Source: an uncultured Prevotellaceae bacterium
Lineage (GTDB): Bacteria > Bacteroidota > Bacteroidia > Bacteroidales > Bacteroidaceae
Direction: 5' to 3'
Length of the DNA stretch: 64,000 nucleotides
Assembly (NCBI GenBank): GCA_902799765.1
Contig: CADCBZ010000013.1
Location: 1-64,000 of the forward strand
The stretch's first letter is position 1, and each line of letters opens with the position of its first letter. Positions 10,701 through 18,966 of this stretch are shown piece by piece. The position numbers and the translations under genes are program-made. Below the pieces are notes generated by a model. That model made no database searches. It had not been told where the DNA came from and worked only from the letters and a program-made list of their open reading frames with translations.

Positions 10701-11018
10701 CACTACCACGTCCTCGAGGGTTGTATTGTCCTCCAGGAGAGTGATGTTGAAATTAGTAGTGTTGCCTACATTGACTGCCTGTGTCTGGAAGCCGATGTAA
10801 GAGAACTGCAATTGTGCGGATGAAGGTACCGACTTCAGAGTGAAGTTACCATCGAAGTCAGTTACTGTTCCAGTAGTGGAACCCTTAATCATCACGCTTA
10901 CACCAATCAGAGGTTCACCGGTTCCGTCTTTTACGACACCAGTGACGTCGTTCTGGGCAAAGCCCGTTAGCCACAGCATACATAATAGCATGGCTAAGAA
11001 GATTCTTCTTTTTTGCAT
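7761..11018 (-). CDS. SusC/RagA-family TonB-dependent oligosaccharide transporter
   Basis: A 1085-aa outer-membrane protein: signal peptide (1-21), carboxypeptidase-D-like regulatory domain (about 24-98), a TonB-box-like EDVVVIGYG (102-110), plug (about 118-225, with IYGARGANGVI), then a 22-strand-type barrel to the aromatic C-terminus (LNVAF). It imports large oligosaccharides with its SusD partner using TonB energy. There is no N-terminal STN domain, so it is not expected to signal to an anti-sigma factor. Only 43 bp separate it from the upstream GH28-GH105 gene, so the three genes probably share one transcript. Confidence 0.95.
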   Translation of the reverse strand: MQKRRIFLAMLLCMLWLTGFAQNDVTGVVKDGTGEPLIGVSVMIKGSTTGTVTDFDGNFTLKSVPSSAQLQFSYIGFQTQAVNVGNTTNFNITLLEDNTTLEDVVVIGYGTMKRKDLTGSVSSVTGDKLAAVPVSTVTEALQGKLSGVNVTAQDGRPGAAMTIRVRGGGSITQSNDPLYIVDGVAVSSIDDIPADNIESIDVLKDASSTAIYGARGANGVILITTKGAKEGKAVVKYNMYYQIKAKPTLLKSQDAYYYVRDRWEYMQAVGYGDNMARYYGLGSENGNHLNDYKNVSSHNYMDDVFQGGHMWNHDLSVSGGTDKTKYFASANYTDDASTMKNSDYSRWNISLKLQQKINKSLKLDVEARYNETSTRQNRFFNGTSANINNTLVYPWMFNPIDGPLGNAATTEFGEGNIFAEPQYNPIAVINDNDYLTKKQRVGLNTALTWEIVKNLTAKTELALARNWSKTETWTGPNTGRDLTSQAKLAQGDGYSTAWTTTLNYDFADLFKSDAHSLNLLIGNEVLGSRSNTSTILGYQYPTSWGKETAFGQIQMAQDRNQSYFTNNIGVASHTISWFGRANYNLLGRYMLTFTMRADGSSKFAEGNRWGYFPAGAFAWRISDEPFMASAQKWLDNLKLRVSFGTSGNDGIDASAFIDQWVSKQQSDGSFNYTTGNLKGNPDLTWEKTISRNIGIDYSFLNGKFNGAIDFYWNTTKDCLMLVPINSTSGFSYKFMNAAKTSNKGIEFAFNYNIIDKADFNLSFGITYNYNVNKVEEVPADANMDGEMRFASTAMNPSKPYIIREGEPVGLIIGYQADGFYKVEDFNVVDGVWTLKDGVKDCDVTTYHGSTNYKLADGQKAFPGMPKYKDTNEDGKIDQNDVTIIGRMAPKHTGGFNFAGRYKAIDFNANFAYQLDGKVFNANFARSVHSGNNTKWAAMNRLESKFDNHWRMYDIDANGNLYAVTDPAELAALNAGAEYGLLGYVSNDAPVVSDNYIESAAYLRLQSLTIGYTFPKTLISKIGLSNARVYFTGGNLFCISGYKGLDPDVNTNSAMDPNYSGFPTPGFDYNSYPRSRTFTFGLNVAF

Positions 11019-11061
11019 ATCTTTTAATTAGGTTAAAAATATATATTAAATATTGTTTGTT

Positions 11062-13683
11062 TTAGTCTGACACTTTCTCATATTCGAGCGACGCCCAGAT
11101 GAACGGACCGACGCCTTTGGCATCGTTGTCGCGGATGGGCTCCGAGAGATAGTATTCATAACTGCCGTCGCGACGCTTGTTCTCCTTTACGCTACCCTTG
11201 GGATTGATTTTCTTCATGGCAGCGATCACCTGTGGCGTGGCTGCAGGACCGAGACCTGCCACTTCGCAGCACTGGGTCAGGGAGATGGTTTTGTCAGCAT
11301 TCACACGGATGAAGTTCTTGAGAATACCCTGATAGGCCTTGATACCTGCATTGCGGTATTTCTCGCCAAGATAGCCCTTGTTGTAAGCTTTCATTAGTAC
11401 GTAGGCAAACATAGAAGTGCAGGTTGACTCCAGGTAGTTTCCTTCGCGACCAGGTTCATCCATCACCTGATACCAAGCGCCTGAAGCTTGGTCTTGCCAT
11501 TTGATCACTGCGTCCAGATCTTCCTGCAACAGGTCAAGTACCTCACCACGACGGCTGTAGTCTTCGGGCAGGGCATCCAGTACCTCGATGAGTGCCATGG
11601 AGTACCAACCTTGGGCACGGCCCCAGCAATGCTGTGAGAGTCCTGTCTCCTTATCGCTCCAGAAGGCATCACGTGTCTCGTCATAGGCATGACGGTTCAG
11701 ACCTGTCTGGGGATCCAAAGTGCGCTCGTAGGTGATCTTCAGTTGATTCACAGCATCATCGTAAATCTTGATAGCATCCTTCGGCTTTAACTGAGTAGAA
11801 GCAGTGAGACAACGGAAGGGGAGCCCCATGAAGATGCCGTCGAGCCAGACCTGATAGGCATAGATGGCCTTGTGCCAGAATACTTTGTCAGTGATGGTGC
11901 GAGGCTGATTCTGCAACTGCTTCATCATCGTGTTGATAGCCAGTTTGTTTTTAGCCTCTGGATAGAGATTGTACATGCGTGTCACGAAATGACCTGTACG
12001 GATGTTGTCAAGGTTATAATCCAGGATGTTATAACCGCGGATGTCACCTTTCTCATTAATCATGGTGTCAGTATATTCCTGACAGTATTTGCGGATATCT
12101 TCACCACCATAGGCAAGATAAGTATCCAGCATGCCTTCGAGCTCGATACCCATTACATAACTCCATTTGGGACTCTCTGAGAAGTCGAGCAGAAAACTCT
12201 TCGGCACGCGTTTCATCTCTGAATAAGTGAGCCACTCTGAGTAATGCTCATAAGGTGCCTTCAGCAGTGAGAGACTACCATTAATGAATAGATTCTCAAA
12301 GTTTATGTTGCGGGTCTTGCCAGACATGAAGTTACCGTCCTTGACACCATTGAACTTACAATCCTTGACGGTGATATCATAGACGTAGGTGTCTTCATCA
12401 AGACCGATAATCTGCACACCATATTGTGAAGACTCACTGGTTACATTCTCCATATAGACGTTGCGGACTGTCGGATAATAGCCGCGGCAGCAGATCTCTT
12501 TGGGTTCGTAATCGAGATTGATCTTCAATACAGATTCCTTGCAGACACCAACCTTTACATTACGCATGTTGATATTCTCGATGATACCACCACGACAGGA
12601 ATTGGTCTTGATGCGGAGCACACGCTCCAATTCTGGAGAATCCATCACGCAGTCGTGGGCAAACACATTCTGACAACCACCGGAGATCTCAGAACCGATC
12701 ACCACACCGCCATGTCCGTTCTTCATCTCACAGTTGCGGATAATGATGTTCTTAGAAGGCATATTACGCTCTCGACCATCACGGTTTCTACCGCTCTTAA
12801 TGGCGATACAGTCATCGCCAGTGTTGAAGTAGCAGTCTTCGATCAGTACGCGGTCGCAACACTCGGGGTCGCATCCATCACCGTTAGGACCGTCGTTGAT
12901 CATTTTGACACGACGCACGGTAATGTCTGTGGAGTGGAGGGGATGAATCACCCAGAAAGGCGAACGGAGTAAGGTCACATCTTCTAACAGAATGCCTTCG
13001 CATTTGTTGAAGCTGACCAGCTGCGGACGCAAACCATCCTGTGGACCGAATACGCGCTCGGGCGTGCGTTCCCCTTTTTCATTATACATAGGGATGCCAT
13101 CCTCACCATTTTTCAGCAGACGGGGACGTGACTCGATGCGCTGGCTGATCATACCTTCTTTCCAACCAAAACGGGGATTACCATTCCAAGGCCACCAGGT
13201 ATCATTGGAACCGCCACCGTCAATGGTGCCTTTACCGGTGATGGCGATATCCTTTGCCTTGAAGGCATAGATGCAGGGGGAGAGGTTGAAACACTCCAAT
13301 CCTTCCCATGAGGTCTCCACGATGGGGTAGAGCTCAGGCTGAAACACAAACTCAAGTGTTGCACCCTCCTCAACAACAAGGTTCACACCGTCCTTCAGTG
13401 TGATGGCTCCAGTAAGGAACTTCTCACCAGCAGGGATAATCACCTTGCCGCCACCTTTCTTAGAACAGGCATCGATAGCTTTTTGGATAGCTTTCTGATT
13501 TTGGGCAGCAGGGTTAGTTGTTTTTGCGCCGAACTTAGTGATTGGAAAGGGCTTTTCCGCAAACTGCGGCACACGGATGCTTTGCTCTATTTGCTGATAC
13601 ATCCCCTCATCCCAGTCTTGTGCAACTGTGATGATGGGTGCCAGCAGAGAACACATCCACAATACTAATAGTTTTTTCTTCAT
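11062..13683 (-). CDS. Secreted GH28 polygalacturonase fused to GH105 unsaturated-galacturonyl hydrolase
   Basis: 873 aa from the start chosen here. A longer frame reaches 13713, but that codon lies inside the -7 promoter element (13711-13718), and Met at 13683 begins a clean signal peptide (MKKKLLVLWMCSLL). GH28 part (about 45-470): NDGPNGDGCD (263-272), TGDDCIAIKSG with D290/D291, GHGGVVIGSE (323-332), the classic catalytic set. GH105 part (about 500-873): WLDGIFMG, WGRAQGW and ESTCTSMFAY, typical of enzymes that remove the 4,5-unsaturated uronic acid left by lyases. The fusion would cut polygalacturonan or rhamnogalacturonan and trim the lyase products of the neighbouring PL10. First gene of the SusCD transcript. 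Confidence 0.9.
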   Translation of the reverse strand: MKKKLLVLWMCSLLAPIITVAQDWDEGMYQQIEQSIRVPQFAEKPFPITKFGAKTTNPAAQNQKAIQKAIDACSKKGGGKVIIPAGEKFLTGAITLKDGVNLVVEEGATLEFVFQPELYPIVETSWEGLECFNLSPCIYAFKAKDIAITGKGTIDGGGSNDTWWPWNGNPRFGWKEGMISQRIESRPRLLKNGEDGIPMYNEKGERTPERVFGPQDGLRPQLVSFNKCEGILLEDVTLLRSPFWVIHPLHSTDITVRRVKMINDGPNGDGCDPECCDRVLIEDCYFNTGDDCIAIKSGRNRDGRERNMPSKNIIIRNCEMKNGHGGVVIGSEISGGCQNVFAHDCVMDSPELERVLRIKTNSCRGGIIENINMRNVKVGVCKESVLKINLDYEPKEICCRGYYPTVRNVYMENVTSESSQYGVQIIGLDEDTYVYDITVKDCKFNGVKDGNFMSGKTRNINFENLFINGSLSLLKAPYEHYSEWLTYSEMKRVPKSFLLDFSESPKWSYVMGIELEGMLDTYLAYGGEDIRKYCQEYTDTMINEKGDIRGYNILDYNLDNIRTGHFVTRMYNLYPEAKNKLAINTMMKQLQNQPRTITDKVFWHKAIYAYQVWLDGIFMGLPFRCLTASTQLKPKDAIKIYDDAVNQLKITYERTLDPQTGLNRHAYDETRDAFWSDKETGLSQHCWGRAQGWYSMALIEVLDALPEDYSRRGEVLDLLQEDLDAVIKWQDQASGAWYQVMDEPGREGNYLESTCTSMFAYVLMKAYNKGYLGEKYRNAGIKAYQGILKNFIRVNADKTISLTQCCEVAGLGPAATPQVIAAMKKINPKGSVKENKRRDGSYEYYLSEPIRDNDAKGVGPFIWASLEYEKVSD

Positions 13684-13710
13684 ATTTAGTTCGTAGTTCA
13701 TTTCTGAGCA

Positions 13711-13718
13711 CAAAGGTA
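13711..13718 (-). promoter_or_regulatory. -7 element of the GH28-GH105/susC/susD unit
   Basis: TACCTTTG on the minus strand matches TAnnTTTG. No clear -33 TTTG at the usual distance. The predicted start of transcription (about 13705) lies after the longer-frame start codon and so fixes translation at 13683. Confidence 0.65.
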
Positions 13719-13772
13719 AGCATAAAAAATGAAACTACGAACTAAAATATGCAAAAAATGTCACGCAAACGT

Positions 13773-14549
13773 TTACCTAGAAAGAGCCTCGAAGAGTTTG
13801 TCAAGTGCCTCGTCAGCATCTTTGCTCTCATTTAATAGGGTAACGAACTTTGAACCGATGATGGCGCCGGCGGCATTCTGCTGGGCGGCCTGAAGGGTTT
13901 GCTGATTACTGATTCCGAAACCGATCATCCGCGGATTCCGCAGCTGCATGGCATTGATACGACGGAAATAGGCCTGTTTGGCGTCATCGAAGGATTTTTG
14001 AGCGCCTGTAATAGCAGCTGATGATACCATATAAATGAAACCGTCGGTATGTTCATCGATAAAACGGACACGTTCCTCACTGGTCTCTGGCGTGATGAGC
14101 ATGATGATACGCAGGTCGTAACGGTCTGCTACAGGTTTCACGATGTCGAGATAGTCCTTGAAGGGCAGGTCGGGAATGATGGCTCCGCTCACACCGCTTT
14201 CGGCGCAACTCTGACAGAAAGCCTCGATGCCGTAGTGTAGGATCGGATTCAGATAGCCCATAAGTACCAAGGGCATCTTGACTTCGTCTTTGATGCTCTT
14301 CAGCTGCTCGAAGAGTTTTTTCAGACTCATGCCGTTTCGTAAGGCCTGGGTAGCTGCACTCTGGATGACAGGACCGTCAGCTAACGGGTCACTGAAAGGG
14401 ATGCCTACTTCTACCATGTCGATACCTCGACGCTGGGTTGCCAAGATAATATCTGTTGTACTCTCAAAAGTCGGACAGCCGGCACAGAAGTAAAGCGAAA
14501 GCAGCTTGCGGTCCTGGGTATTTGCGAAGAGTTGATTGATTTTATTCAT
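13773..14549 (-). CDS. trpA: Tryptophan synthase alpha subunit
   Basis: 258 aa, normal family length. Cleaves indole-3-glycerol phosphate to indole and glyceraldehyde 3-phosphate in complex with TrpB. Catalytic Glu47 and Asp58 lie in the MVEVGIPFSDPLADGPVIQ segment (equivalent to E49/D60 of E. coli). Last gene of the trp operon; its start overlaps the trpF end by 8 nt. It is unusual that trpA and trpB lie at opposite ends of the operon. Confidence 0.97.
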   Translation of the reverse strand: MNKINQLFANTQDRKLLSLYFCAGCPTFESTTDIILATQRRGIDMVEVGIPFSDPLADGPVIQSAATQALRNGMSLKKLFEQLKSIKDEVKMPLVLMGYLNPILHYGIEAFCQSCAESGVSGAIIPDLPFKDYLDIVKPVADRYDLRIIMLITPETSEERVRFIDEHTDGFIYMVSSAAITGAQKSFDDAKQAYFRRINAMQLRNPRMIGFGISNQQTLQAAQQNAAGAIIGSKFVTLLNESKDADEALDKLFEALSR

Positions 14550-15147
14550 GATGCAGTTGTTTTAAGAAATTACTAAGTTTTGTGATGTCTTTAAGAGCAG
14601 GTGCCTGTTCGAAGCGTGAGTTCAGGTCGATACCGATGCATTTGGAATGATGGAAACTGTTGACAGCTTCTACATCATCAGGACCGATGCCTCCACTGAG
14701 CAGGAATGGTGTCTCCCCGTGGTAGGATGAAAGCACGGACCAGTCGAACTTCTCCCCATTGCCGCCAACAACCTTTCCTTTTGTGTCGAAGAGGAAATAG
14801 TCAACGATGCCTTCATACGCCTTCGTCTGATTGAGATCTTTTACATCGGCGATATTGAAAGCTTTGATCACAGACAATGGCTTCAGTGCTTCGGCAAAGG
14901 CAGGCGTTTCATGTCCATGCAGTTGGATAAGATCGAGCTGATAGTCACTGACATGCTGACGTATATACTCCAGGCTTGCATCGACGAACACCCCTACACG
15001 GCGTATTTGCTTAGGCTGATAGGTTGGCACATCGGCTACATAACGGCTCGATTTAGGCCAGAAGATCATACCCATCCAGTCGATACCAAGCTGTTCCACT
15101 GCTTGGATGTTGACGGCATCCCGCATGCCACAGACTTTGATTATCAT
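14542..15147 (-). CDS. trpF: Phosphoribosylanthranilate isomerase
   Basis: 201 aa TIM-barrel enzyme with the KVCGMRD start and a GIDLNSRFE phosphate-binding end. Converts phosphoribosylanthranilate to CdRP. Separate from trpC, unlike the enterobacterial TrpC-TrpF fusion. Its start overlaps the trpC stop by 4 nt (ATGA), so translation is probably coupled. Confidence 0.96.
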   Translation of the reverse strand: MIIKVCGMRDAVNIQAVEQLGIDWMGMIFWPKSSRYVADVPTYQPKQIRRVGVFVDASLEYIRQHVSDYQLDLIQLHGHETPAFAEALKPLSVIKAFNIADVKDLNQTKAYEGIVDYFLFDTKGKVVGGNGEKFDWSVLSSYHGETPFLLSGGIGPDDVEAVNSFHHSKCIGIDLNSRFEQAPALKDITKLSNFLKQLHHE

Positions 15148-15932
15148 AGTTGAGATAAGAATTGATGAAGTGCCAAACCAGGATCCGGCTCCTTCATGAA
15201 TGTCTCGCCAATGAGGAAACCCTGATAGCCAACGGCTTTAAGCTGACGGATGGTGTCGATGTCGCTGATGCCACTCTCACTCACCTTAACAGCATCTGCA
15301 GGCAGACGTTCAATCAGATTAAGCGAGTTATTCACATCGGTAATGAAAGTACCGAGGTTCCGGTTGTTGATGCCGCACATATCTGGTTCCAACTCTGCAT
15401 ACTCTGTTTCTTCTTCTGTATGCATCTCCAACAACACCTCAAGGTTTAGTTCGTGGGCTTTGTTGATAAGGTCTCTGCATTTCTCCTTGCTGAGACAGGC
15501 TGCGATGAGTAATACGGCAGAGGCACCACAGACTTTGGCCTGATAGAGCTGATATTCATCGATAATGAAATTCTTATAGAGTATAGGAATATATACCTTC
15601 TCCTGTCTGGCCATTCGGATGTGGGCATTGCTACCACCGAAGTATTCTGAATCTGTCAGGATACTCAGGGCTGTGGCACCGTTTTTCTGATAGCTGTAGG
15701 CAATCTTTTCTGGTGAGACATCGCGGGCGATCCAGCCTTTGGATGGTGACTTGCGCTTAACCTCTGCAATAATACCTGTGGTGGCGTTTGTCAAAGCCAA
15801 CTTCATGGAAACCACTTCTGATCTGTGGAGAATCTCCACGCGACTCTCCAGAAATACCTGCGAAAGCTCTTCCTTATATTTTGCTACTTCCTTCTGTTTG
15901 TGAGCAACAATCTCATCTAAAATATCTCCCAT
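15144..15932 (-). CDS. trpC: Indole-3-glycerol-phosphate synthase
   Basis: 262 aa. EVKRKSPSKG near residue 60 holds the catalytic Lys/Glu of the family, and later segments LLEMHTEEE, GINNRNL and VSESGI are all typical. Closes the indole ring from CdRP. 4 bp after trpD. Confidence 0.97.
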   Translation of the reverse strand: MGDILDEIVAHKQKEVAKYKEELSQVFLESRVEILHRSEVVSMKLALTNATTGIIAEVKRKSPSKGWIARDVSPEKIAYSYQKNGATALSILTDSEYFGGSNAHIRMARQEKVYIPILYKNFIIDEYQLYQAKVCGASAVLLIAACLSKEKCRDLINKAHELNLEVLLEMHTEEETEYAELEPDMCGINNRNLGTFITDVNNSLNLIERLPADAVKVSESGISDIDTIRQLKAVGYQGFLIGETFMKEPDPGLALHQFLSQL

Positions 15933-15936
15933 AACC

Positions 15937-16947
15937 TTAACTATTTAGTTCTACAAACTTCTTGAATGTGGCGAGTGCCTTACCGCTGTCAATACTCTCT
16001 CTGGCAATAGCGATGCACTCTTCAATACTCTTCTGCCCTTTTTCCAGTACCTGGATACCGAAGGCGGCATTTGCCAATACGATGTTCTTTTGTGCAGGCA
16101 GAGCCCGATTCTCCAGCACGCTATCGAAGATTTGGGCAGCTTCCTCCTCGGTTGCACCACCTACCAACTCCTCTGGTTTGGCAATATCGAAACCTAAATC
16201 GGCAGGGGTGAATACCCGCTCATATTGGTTGGTGGTCACCTTGAATGGACCTGTCAGTGAGATCTCGTCGTAGCCGTCGATGGAGTTTACAATACCATAG
16301 TCGATGCCGATCTTCTGATATACATTATTATATAAACGCATCTGGTCGAGGTTGGCGACACCAAGCAGCTGACATGGGGGCTGACTGGGATTCACCAGCG
16401 GACCTAAGAGGTTGAAGATAGTCGGAAACTGAAGTGCTTTGCGGATAGGACCGACAAACTTCATAGCCTTTGCGAAAAGTTGGGCGTGCAGATAGACGAT
16501 ACCTGCTTCGTCGAGCGAGCGGTTCAGACGATCGATATCATCAGTAAACTTGATACCATGATGCTGAATTACGTTGGAAGCACCACTCACGGAGGTGGCG
16601 GCATAGTTGCCATGTTTTGCCACCTTGTAACCTGCGCCTGCAATGACGAAACAGGATGTTGTGGAAATGTTGAAGGTGTTCTTCCTGTCACCGCCTGTGC
16701 CCACCACATCGATATAGCGGTCTGCTTTCAACAAGGCGGGAACACCTGTTTCCAGGATACCGTCACGGAAACCGAGCAGTTCATCTACGGTTACACCGCG
16801 CATCTGTAAAGCGGTAAGCAGTGCTGTGATCTGCTCTGTCGGATAATCCGAATGGGTGATACCGATCAGGATATTCTTCATCTCTTCACGGGAGAGCTCC
16901 TCGTGGTTCAACATTCTGTTGAGTATATCTTTCATTGTCTGTGCCAT
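15937..16947 (-). CDS. trpD: Anthranilate phosphoribosyltransferase
   Basis: 336 aa. Contains VVGTGGDRKNTFNIST and KHGNYAATSVSG, the PRPP- and anthranilate-binding motifs. Transfers phosphoribosyl to anthranilate. Stand-alone form, not fused to TrpG; trpG lies 33 bp upstream. Confidence 0.97.
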   Translation of the reverse strand: MAQTMKDILNRMLNHEELSREEMKNILIGITHSDYPTEQITALLTALQMRGVTVDELLGFRDGILETGVPALLKADRYIDVVGTGGDRKNTFNISTTSCFVIAGAGYKVAKHGNYAATSVSGASNVIQHHGIKFTDDIDRLNRSLDEAGIVYLHAQLFAKAMKFVGPIRKALQFPTIFNLLGPLVNPSQPPCQLLGVANLDQMRLYNNVYQKIGIDYGIVNSIDGYDEISLTGPFKVTTNQYERVFTPADLGFDIAKPEELVGGATEEEAAQIFDSVLENRALPAQKNIVLANAAFGIQVLEKGQKSIEECIAIARESIDSGKALATFKKFVELNS

Positions 16948-16980
16948 AACCTCATTATTTTAATGTATATTTTTTAATGT

Positions 16981-17544
16981 TTAAAGGAATAACCAGTTTT
17001 GCAGCATCTTCCTACCATCGGGTGTGAGTACGCTTTCAGGGTGGAACTGGATACCCCTGATGTTTAATGTCTTGTGGCGGAGTGCCATAATCTGACCTTC
17101 ATCACTCTCTGCGGTAATCTCCAGACAATCTGGAAATCCTTCTTTCGATACCACCCAGGAATGATAGCGTCCCATTGTGATACGTGTAGGCAGACCACTG
17201 AACAGGGGATCGTTGCCAAACTGCGTACCTTCTGTTGCTACACCATGGAACACGTCACTCAGATTCTCCAACTTTCCACCGAACACTTCGCCAATGGCCT
17301 GATGACCAAGACAGACACCGAGGATCGGCTTATGTCCTGCGTAAGTGCGGATGACATCACAGAGCAGACCTGCCTCCGAGGGAATACCAGGGCCTGGCGA
17401 AAGGATGATCTTCGAATAGGGCTCCAGCTCAGACAGTTCGAACTGGTCGTTACGCAACACAGTCACTTCTGCTCCCAGTTCCTTTACCAGATGACTCAGA
17501 TTATATGTAAACGAGTCGTAGTTGTCGATAATTGCTATTTTCAT
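16981..17544 (-). CDS. trpG: Anthranilate synthase glutamine amidotransferase subunit
   Basis: 187 aa class I amidotransferase with DNYDSFTYNL, the nucleophile Cys in GVCLGHQAIGE and the His-Glu pair in QFHPESV. Supplies ammonia to TrpE. In some bacteria this subunit also serves aminodeoxychorismate synthase; no pabB is in view here. 30 bp after trpE. Confidence 0.95.
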   Translation of the reverse strand: MKIAIIDNYDSFTYNLSHLVKELGAEVTVLRNDQFELSELEPYSKIILSPGPGIPSEAGLLCDVIRTYAGHKPILGVCLGHQAIGEVFGGKLENLSDVFHGVATEGTQFGNDPLFSGLPTRITMGRYHSWVVSKEGFPDCLEITAESDEGQIMALRHKTLNIRGIQFHPESVLTPDGRKMLQNWLFL

Positions 17545-17574
17545 CGTCTTTATAATTTGTCTGTTCTGTTATCA

Positions 17575-18966
17575 TTACATATCTTCTGCCATCAGGATGG
17601 CTCTGCGTAGGGCACCAAGTTTGTTGTTTACCTCCTGCAACTCGTATTCCACATCGCTCTTAGCCACGATGCCACCACCTGCTTGGAACCAGAGTTCTCC
17701 GTTTCTGGCCACAAACGTACGGATGGTGATGGCCTGGTTCAGTGAGCCGTCCAGTCCGATATAGCCGATACAGCCGCCATAGGCACCTCTGTTATGTGGC
17801 TCATATTCCGAAATGAGCTGCATAGCTCTTACCTTAGGTGCTCCACTGAGTGTTCCTGCAGGGAAGGTATCGATAAAGGCCTTGATGGGATCAGCACCTT
17901 CGTCAAGCGTTCCACTTACACGACTCACGAGATGGATCACGTGAGAGTAGTATTGAAGATCTTTATAGAAGTCCACCTTTACACCATGACAGTTACGCGA
18001 CAGGTCGTTACGGGCCAGATCTACCAACATCACGTGTTCGGCATTCTCCTTAGGATCGTTTCTCAGATAGTCGGCCCCCTGACGATCTGCTTCGGCATCA
18101 CCTGTCCTTTTAGTCGTTCCTGCAATCGGGTCGATATAAGCTTTGCGATCCTGAATGCGACAGTGGGTTTCTGGTGAAGAGCCGAAGATGCGGAAGCCGC
18201 CGAAGTCGAAATAGAAAAGGTAGGGTGAGGGGTTAATACTGCGCAATGCACGGTAGAGTTTGAAGTCGTCACCCTCATAACGCTGTTTGAAACGACGGGA
18301 GAGTACGATCTGGAACACGTCACCTCTTAGACAGTGCTGGATACCTTTGCGGATATTCGCCTTATGCTCCTCATCGGTGAGTGTGCTTGTGGTGTCACCC
18401 ACGGGATGGAAATCATAGGTCTGTATGTTGGTGCGGTTCATGGCTTTCTGTAACTGATCCAGTTCCTCTGCCTCACCTAATGTCACCAGCGTCAACAGGT
18501 TGTTGAAGTGGTCAAACACTATCACCTCTTTATAGAGAATATAGAGCATATCGGATGCATCGTTCTTGGCTTGGGTCTCATCCTTGACTGCGATGTTCTC
18601 GAAATAGCGAACGGCATTGAATGAGGTATAGCCGTATAGACCGCAGATCTTGGCTTGTTCTCCAGTCACCTCGATGCGGTCTATGAGTGCATGGATAGCC
18701 TTATCACAGCCGTATTCGTTGCTTACTGCATGGCGCTCCTTACTGCCGTCAGGGAAACTGATGGTTGCCTCACCATGTCCGATAGCGACAGAGGCGATGG
18801 GATTGATACCTATAAACGAACGGGAGTTATCCTTCTCGTGATAGTCGGAGCTCTCCATCAGGGCACTCTGTGGGTAGAGGTCTCTCAACCGCATATACAC
18901 GCCTACTGGTGTATAAAGGTCTGCCAGAATCGTCCGGCTGTGAGTCGTATATTTAAAAGTTTCCAT
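17575..18966 (-). CDS. trpE: Anthranilate synthase component I
   Basis: 463 aa chorismate-using enzyme with RNDLSRNCHGVKV, PAGTLSGAPKVRAMQLI and GGCIGYIGLDG. Makes anthranilate from chorismate with TrpG ammonia. Its start overlaps the end of trpB by 14 nt. The ESS-type segment (MESSDYHEKD, residues about 38-47) suggests tryptophan feedback binding, as known in the family. Confidence 0.96.
   Translation of the reverse strand: METFKYTTHSRTILADLYTPVGVYMRLRDLYPQSALMESSDYHEKDNSRSFIGINPIASVAIGHGEATISFPDGSKERHAVSNEYGCDKAIHALIDRIEVTGEQAKICGLYGYTSFNAVRYFENIAVKDETQAKNDASDMLYILYKEVIVFDHFNNLLTLVTLGEAEELDQLQKAMNRTNIQTYDFHPVGDTTSTLTDEEHKANIRKGIQHCLRGDVFQIVLSRRFKQRYEGDDFKLYRALRSINPSPYLFYFDFGGFRIFGSSPETHCRIQDRKAYIDPIAGTTKRTGDAEADRQGADYLRNDPKENAEHVMLVDLARNDLSRNCHGVKVDFYKDLQYYSHVIHLVSRVSGTLDEGADPIKAFIDTFPAGTLSGAPKVRAMQLISEYEPHNRGAYGGCIGYIGLDGSLNQAITIRTFVARNGELWFQAGGGIVAKSDVEYELQEVNNKLGALRRAILMAEDM

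Noticed and set aside
13684-13713. Ten-residue N-terminal extension of the GH28-GH105 protein
   Set aside because: Its start codon lies in the -7 box, upstream of predicted transcription.
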